This document shows, piece by piece, positions 57,771 to 64,000 of a stretch of DNA of 64,000 nt. The notes beneath the pieces are model-generated. The model saw only the letters and a program-made list of their open reading frames with translations. It did not search any database and was not told the origin of the DNA. Every line of letters begins with the position of its first letter. Within the stretch, counting starts at the first letter, position 1. The stretch comes from Papilionanthe hookeriana x Papilionanthe teres (lineage: Eukaryota > Streptophyta > Magnoliopsida > Asparagales > Orchidaceae). A program made the translations under genes and the position numbers. The stretch lies in assembly GCA_022702705.1 (NCBI GenBank), contig CM040421.1:7322090-7386089 (forward strand), written 5' to 3'.

Positions 57771-59544
57771 TGATCGTACCTCGACCCGTAATAATGCCTA
57801 CAATTTATCCTTTAATTTATATTTCAAAGGGTAGTATACAAAAATAAATATATAATTTTAGAAAATATTTTGCACACCAGAGATACTACGCAAGTGTACG
57901 TATCATATCGAGTAATACAGACCTCTATTGGAGTCCTGGTTATCGATCCCACAGGGCAGATTAATTTTTAGAAATTAATAGATTTTCAAATTAAAAGTAA
58001 TTATAATTTTGATTTCTTTTCAAAAATCAGATTTTAAGTTTTATGAAATTTTTACTAGATGAAAGTAAAGTAGCAATAAAGTAAAGGTTGATGCAAATAT
58101 AAATAAAACAACTTTCTCCTTTTCAACTAATCCAAGATTTTTTCAGAAAAACTATCATTCGTGGAGAACTTGAAATTATGGTATTGTGCCAAATATAAGC
58201 ATAATCCTATTCTTTACCTTCACTCGATAGTATAAAGAACATTGACTAATCTATAAGTTGGTTCATGATGTATTATTAGTAGAATTGGTTAATCTAGACT
58301 CACACTTTTAGATGTCCAAGGGTGGCTATATTCGGCCCTACTAGTGACCCGTTCCCTTTCTATAAACCAAATTAATAGAATTTAGCCTATTACTCTAAAA
58401 ACTAATTAATTCTACGCCCAATAAATAATATCTTCCTGTTTATTTGCACTTCACCTTGAATAACCCGCACATGGTCTTCGATTACCTAAGGATTCATGTG
58501 ACATCTACTAGTTAAGAACTTATCTCCGGATAGATCTCATAATTCTTTAACAGATTTTAACAATTCAAATGACCAGTTTTAAAAAGTAAATTAAGATCAT
58601 GTATGAATATCATCAAAATAATTTTTATAATTAAGTTTAAGTTCTCCAATGAAATCAAATTATCTTTATTATATTTTCATGGTTGGAAGGAGAAATAAAA
58701 GTAACTACTTAGAGCACATTGAATTCACACAATAAAACATATATATAAAACTTTGAAGCAAGTTACAAATACTTATCTGAAATGTTCCTTCAAGTGATCT
58801 TTTGACTCCTACTGACTCCAATGCGAAGTACAAAACTTCAACGGCCCCAACTCTTGCAAACTTTCACTTACTACTCAAGGATTTGAGTAGTAACACTCAA
58901 AGTAACTAAAATAAACTAAAATAAACTCACTAAGAACTTAAGAAGAATATTTGGGGGCTCTCTAGAGCTATTTCCGGGAGCGGGAGAGCTCTCCTTTATG
59001 TAGAAATGTATCCTATTTATAGAGCTTCAAAAATGACTAGGGGTTGCTTGAGGCACCTCTTCAAAATTCGTCCAAATTCAATGAATCTTCTAGAAAGTAA
59101 CTGTGGCGCCTAGGTGCCGGGATAATGCGCCTAGGCGTCGGACTCCGTAACCAGATCTTTGCACCATTTCACTTTGGATCTCACCTCTTCGCGATTAAAA
59201 CCATTTTCTTGTGTCCAGATGCATTGTATCACATGTCCAATGTATCAGGAGTAACTTCCAGTCTTCTAGAAGGTCTGATAACCGTTTAACACCGTGAAAA
59301 TAACTACCCAAAGTTGTCAAAAATCTTAACTGCTTCAGTATCGCCGGATTCTGGCGCCTAGGCGCCAAACGTATAATTTTGGCAACTTTGCTTTTTAGCT
59401 CTATTTTTGCTCCTTTTTTACTTCTTGAACTCTTTTTTTATCACCTATATCCAAAAACATAAAAATACATTTCATTAAAGCATAATATCCTTCAAAATTG
59501 AATCATAAATAAGGCATAAAAATAGATACTTTTTAAGTGGATCA
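57771..59544 (-). repeat. 3' LTR of the Athila-like element (proposed limits)
   Basis: In + orientation it starts TGATCGTACC and ends GTGGATCA, so the element-sense ends are TGATCC...GATCA. The tract next to it reads, element sense, TTTAAGTTTGGGAGAATT after CTTGAGGACAAGTAACA, the typical pre-LTR sequence of Athila/Tat elements. It includes ATCGATCCCACAGGGCAG (57945-57962) and a GGCGCC palindrome at 59352. The partner LTR is not in the window, so limits are inferred. Confidence 0.5.
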
Positions 59545-60899
59545 AATTCTCCCAAACTTAAATGTTACTTGTCCTCAAGTAACTCTTTTTATTACATAAA
59601 ATGTATAACATCTGGAATGAAGTTTAAATATTTATGATTCCTTGTAATTTTTGGTTTTATAAATGCTCTAGTAAATAATTAACCAAATTTCACTAATTGA
59701 GATTAATTTTAAGAATTTAAAGAATACTTGACTACCAAATCATAAGTCTTTAAAATTTTCATTTATTTCAAGAATAATTGTAATTTATCATATTAAGGTC
59801 ACATAGATAATTTACAAGAAAAAGACTTTCATGAAAATTTTTCTAGTAAGGATGCTTGTACATAAAAATGAAGTTAAAAAAGTAATTAGTTTTCTTCCTA
59901 TAAGATAATTCAAGTGAAGCCAATTTTTTATTAGGCATTTCTTTAAGCTTCTCCCCACATTTCTTTTTTTTTGCACTTTTCTTCTTTTTTTTCTTTTTAA
60001 GGATATTTTTCAATCCCCCTTTTTATTTCACAATTTGTGAGGATTCCTATATCTGGATAGTCTGTTAATGATTTTGAATTTTACTATCCTTAACTTATAT
60101 TTAAAAATTTTATACATTTTCACTTAATAAATATGACATTCTTAATAAGTATTTTTCAAAAATTATTTCAATCTTTTCTTTTTCAAGTAATAATCTTGAT
60201 TCCTTAGTATTTCAAAAATATAATTCTCTTTACTATAAATAGAAAAAAATTTAATCTTATTATTCTTTAAGTTAAATAATTCTATTATTAAAATCAATCA
60301 AAATTATTAAAATTTTAGTTAAGTTTTATAAATTCAAAATTTTAAGTAATCTTAAATAAGTTTTTCATTCCTTATGTTATGTTAATATTTTTAAAGACAA
60401 TATTAGTAATTAAGGACAAATAATATTTAAATTTCAAAGTATTTCCCTTCCCCCAAACTTCAGTTTTGGTATAAACATGAATCATGAAAATTTCTAAAAC
60501 ATGAGAGAAAGAATAATATATTTCTACCAGGAATTTTTCTAAGAATATGAAAAATAATTTAGAAAGGAAAATTTTATTTCTACACATGCTTTTTATGAAT
60601 ATAAAAGAAATGTTTAAGAATATATAGACAAATTTTAGTAAGCAGGATCAATTTCTACAATTTTTTTTAATAACTAAACTAAACAGGTGTACTGATCACT
60701 GTACTAAAACAAAAACAAAACATCTCATTACAGAAATAAACTCTAACAATCCAACAATCATCAGTACAACAATAAGTGTCACAGAATCAATACACTCTAA
60801 ATATCAAAAGTACACTAACATCAATAGTGCATCAAACATAAAAACAAATCATCACATACATGCAAAACTAACACACAAACAAAATATAACATAAATAAC

Positions 60900-62085
60900 A
60901 CAACTACTCAATCTTAGAAATCTACTCATCACTAGCTGTCTCTTCATCCTCATCATCATCAAAAGAAAAATATTCATTCTTATTCTGGCGATAATCATAT
61001 GGTGAGAATTGAGGGCAGGTTGGGAACTGAACTGAATGATCACCCTTAAGGAATCTAACAAGACTCTCAGAATACTCTGCATCAAAATCGCTCTTCCTCT
61101 GGGTGTGCTCAGAAAGATGATCCACTTTCAAATCTATTGTATCTACTCTACACTGGGTTAAAAGTAACATGTTCTGCTGCTCTATAAATTTTTCATGCAT
61201 ATTTTCCCAAAAACTAGATGGTGGCTCAGCAGCAGAAGTAGAGAGTCGAGAAGTAGAAGGTCTACCTCGTAATGAACTAGAGGGTGCGGTAGAACTCTTA
61301 CATCGAAGTCGATCATAAATACTAACACTGTCCCGTCCAATGGGCTTGGTAGACTTGAGCTTCTCCTCAGAAAGCTCAGCAACAACTCCAACACTTTATG
61401 CACAGAGAATAAATCAGAGATGGGAATCCCAATCCCACAGAAGTGCTGGAATGAGTAGTGGCCTCCACAGAATCATAAATAATACTCCCGACATCAATTG
61501 GCTTCCTCTCCTGTATGTAGTAGTTGAGGATAGCTCTGTCCTTTGTGACCTCACTCAAATGGTTGGATGGAAGGAGGTGAGCAGAAATAAAGTAATGCCA
61601 GGCCTTAGAAACACCATTTAACTTAGAAGATGAAAAATTTACCCGTTTCTCGTTCCGAATCATCCAAGCTTCAGTACAATCAGTCAAATATGCAATAATC
61701 ATCTCCAAATCTCCCTCAAATGGAGATAATCCAGAATAGTAGCACTCAATGTTTGGTGGCAGGCTGTAGAAAATGTTGATTCTTTCAAGAGTAAATCCTA
61801 CTCCAACTCCTCTCCCGAAGATCTCGTAATCTAGGCATCCATAAAATTAGCATAAAATTCCCTGACGATAGGGATCACAACAACAACAGTGAAGTAGTAG
61901 AATCGTTTCCAATTAAGTGCAACGATCCTATCTTCAATCATTCCATCAGGATTGTAGAAACTCCTCTCTGAGATAAATTTTCTCGTAGTAGCAATTTCAT
62001 TGTAACAAAAATGCGCTGCGGCAGTAGCGAATTTGCTGCGATCAAAATTTTCTAGTTCTTTCCCTCGCTTAGATTTCGAAGCCAT
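60900..62085 (-). pseudogene. Athila env-position ORF (plant transposon protein domain), broken
   Basis: Starts with ATG at 62085: MASKSKRGKELENFDRSKF, then a helix-rich part ending IVREFYANF (to 61831). After a stop and shift, 61708-61376 has GVSKAWHYFISAHLLPSNHL and IQERKPIDVGSIIYDSVEA, then FPSLIYSLC. These blocks define the putative plant transposon protein domain found downstream of integrase in Athila elements. The end, 61200-60922, is polar and acidic (FDDDEDEETASDE), with a coiled-coil-like LKVDHLSEH part. The function is unknown; despite its position there is no evidence that it is an envelope protein. Confidence 0.7.
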
Positions 62086-63649
62086 CTAAACGTAAGAGAA
62101 AAAAACACAAAATAAATTGAAGGATCAAAAGGATAAACTTATTTAAGCTTTAAAAACTTAAGTAAAGCTTCAAATCCATGGATTAAACTCCAAAAATCAA
62201 AATCTTCAGTTTTTCTCAAAAGTTGAAAAATCCATGGTGAAAATAAAAAATAAATGGACTAGAAGGTAGATCTGACCTCGAGATGAAGAAATCAAATGAT
62301 TCTAAGCTCAAAAACATGAAAAAACCAACCTAAAAATGGATCCCTAGGTATGTATTTCGCAAAAAATGGAGGAAGAAGGAGCCAAAGCGTCGTTAATGGC
62401 GTCAGTGGGTTTAAAGCCTGAATTTCAGGTTCAGGCCGAATCAGCGTCGAATTCTGGCGCCTAGGCGCCAGACTCGCCTTCCCAAAAATTTGATTAAAAA
62501 ATTGTATTTTCCACCAAAACTTAACAAATTTGACTTCTAATTACTCACATGAGAGTATTACTCCAATTTCTAACTTCCAAACATTTCCTCAAACAATTTA
62601 AATGATAAAATAGATCCAATCATTCAAACACAAGATATAATCAAACTCTTCCAAATCCATTTCAAAATTTTCCATTCCAAGCTCAAGAAATTACAGAAAA
62701 GTACTATAACAAGGTTCAACTCTTCATAAACAACACAAACATCACTATTTCAAAGCAAATTCACAATCAAACAACACACTTTGAACAATGAAAATAAGCA
62801 CACAAACTAACTATTCGACTCACTAAAACATGACTCGATCACACCTAGAACACATCTATACACCAACGATCTATTCTTCTCCAAAATTTGAATTTCCATC
62901 CCTCTCTCAATGAAGATTGCTAGGCCCGCATGGATAGAAAACTAACTCCCTTGGAAATTCCAAAGCCATCTTCTCGTAAATCTATTTGTTCTTCACATAC
63001 ATCTTCTCTTGAGAATCTTGAAAGGCCGCCATATAATCAAATTGAAGCTTCATCTGCTATTCCAAGTGCTCGATTTGGTGATACATCTCATGTAGATGAT
63101 TTCCAACACTTAGCAATTCCGCCTCAATCTTATCTAGACGACTGAATAATTTCTCCAAACTTACCGCATTATAACCATTACAACAAGGTTGAGGATCTTT
63201 ATAAGACTTATCTCTTAACTCATTGCCTTGATTTCCTTTCTCCATTGCTTCTAAACTTCTCTTTTCTCTTCCAAAATGAGTTGTGCTGGACGAAATTATG
63301 GTTGCTTAGGGATTGGGGACGAAGATAGGGTAGTTTATAGGAAGAAATCGTGTAAAAATTTTTGGTTTTTGCATGAACCTGTAACTGGGTGACTTAGGCG
63401 CCAAAATTTGGCGCTTAGGCGCCGAACCATCCATACACAAGTTATACTGGCGCTTAGGCTCCATGTTTGGGCGCTTAGGCTCCATGTTTGGGCGCTTAGG
63501 CGCCGGAACCATGTTCGACTCCGTTTTGCCTATCGTCAAACTTACATAGTTTCGTTCTTAAAATAGGTCTATTAAAATGGTGTGATCAACACACACATAT
63601 CGAATGAGATAAATTCAATTCACAAACAATCAGAATGATAATATATGGG
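62086..63649. other. Athila spacer between integrase and env-position ORF
   Basis: No gene. It holds GGCGCC-type repeats (62455-62470, 63390-63505) and small frames without known domains (62930-63145 +, 63057-63245 -). Confidence 0.5.
63390..63505. repeat. GGCGCTTAGGCTCC direct repeats
   Basis: Six copies of a GGCGCTTAGGCGCC/GGCGCTTAGGCTCC core; three are about 21 bp apart with CATGTTTG between. Confidence 0.8.
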
Positions 63650-64000
63650 TTGCCTCCCACAAAGCGCTTGGTTTAACATCGTCAGCTCGACCTAATCAGT
63701 TATTTTAATTGGGTAGACTCAGCTCGTAAGCCTCATTGTAAATCAGTTTCATTTCTCCCATATAAGGCTTCAGTCTTAATCCGTTAACTTTAAATATTTT
63801 TCCCGTCTTAGGATCTTTAATATCCACAACTCCATAAGGGTATACTTTCTCAATTATAAATGGTCCCATCTATTTAGATCTTAATTTTCCAGGAAAAAGT
63901 CTTAAACGAGTATTAAATAATAATAATTCTTGTCCAGGCTCAAATATTTTTCTTGAAATCTTTTTATCATGCAATTTCTTCATTCTTTCCTTATAAATCT
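63650..64000 (-). pseudogene. Athila integrase C-terminus (partial at window edge)
   Basis: From the right edge on the - strand: KKLHDKKISRKIFEPGQELL, then RLRLFPGKLRSRWMGPFII, then YGVVDIKDPKTGKIFKVNG and LRLKPYMGE. This is the conserved SH3-like C-terminal domain of Athila-type integrases. One stop in the LRSR*MGPF region (TAG in + orientation near 63870) breaks it or is a sequencing or decay change. The rest lies outside the window. Confidence 0.85.

Larger units (their letters stand above)
57771..64000 (-). mobile_element. Athila-like Gypsy retrotransposon, 3' part
   Basis: Read on the - strand from the right edge: integrase C-terminus (64000-63650), a spacer with GGCGCC-rich repeats, an env-position ORF with a plant-transposon-protein domain (62085-60900), a purine tract and the 3' LTR. 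This order and the integrase wording are those of the Athila lineage. The 5' LTR, gag and most of pol lie beyond the window. Confidence 0.8.

Noticed and set aside
1..64000. tRNA, rRNA, CRISPR, bacterial operons or phage
   Set aside because: No complete tRNA or rRNA was seen, repeats are not spacer-regular, and the gene structure is that of a plant nuclear genome.

Overview
The window is nuclear DNA from a flowering plant. It is AT-rich, its genes have introns, and most of it is layered plant transposable elements: LTR retrotransposons of Tat, Athila, Tekay-like and Copia-like types, L1 and RTE LINEs, PIF/Harbinger DNA transposons and an endogenous plant pararetrovirus. The species cannot be read from the sequence. 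Calls rest on reading translations and motifs by eye; no database search was run.

Only two host gene families are recognisable. The first is a magnesium-dependent phosphatase 1 (MDP1)-type HAD phosphatase on the + strand. Four exons were found (16817-16988, 21291-21407, 33522-33639, 33769-33794), with matching splice sites and phases. The exon that would carry the catalytic DxDxT motif was not found. Its introns are swollen by LINEs, a CpG-rich LTR-like block and pararetroviral DNA, and its last two exons were tandemly duplicated together with part of the viral insertion (second, decayed copy at 37479-37725). The second is a head-to-head pair of metacaspase-9-like relics at 41198-41650 (-) and 52664-53015 (+). 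The left one is an open chimera in which exon 1 is joined directly to the extreme C-terminus.

Layout: 1.4-3.9 kb, Harbinger remnant carrying both transposase and MYB/SANT-like protein genes. 5.6-8.2 kb, RTE and L1 LINE pieces. 9.5-12.8 kb, a gag-only Tekay-like element whose two outer ends are both copies of the same LTR end, with a 5-bp target duplication. 13.4-16.2 kb, a non-autonomous Copia-like element that has picked up an RPK2-like leucine-rich-repeat fragment and a 30-bp minisatellite. 16.8-37.8 kb, MDP1 with its insertions. 41.9-52.6 kb, a Tat-lineage Gypsy element with near-intact ends, frame-broken coding regions and an antisense ORF. It sits in an AT microsatellite between the two metacaspase relics. 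53.1-56.9 kb, a Harbinger deletion derivative with exact TIRs and TTA target duplication. 57.8-64 kb, the 3' part of an Athila-like element on the - strand.

Almost every element gene is broken by stops or frameshifts. The host content is therefore one probably real phosphatase gene and several fossils of gene duplication and capture.
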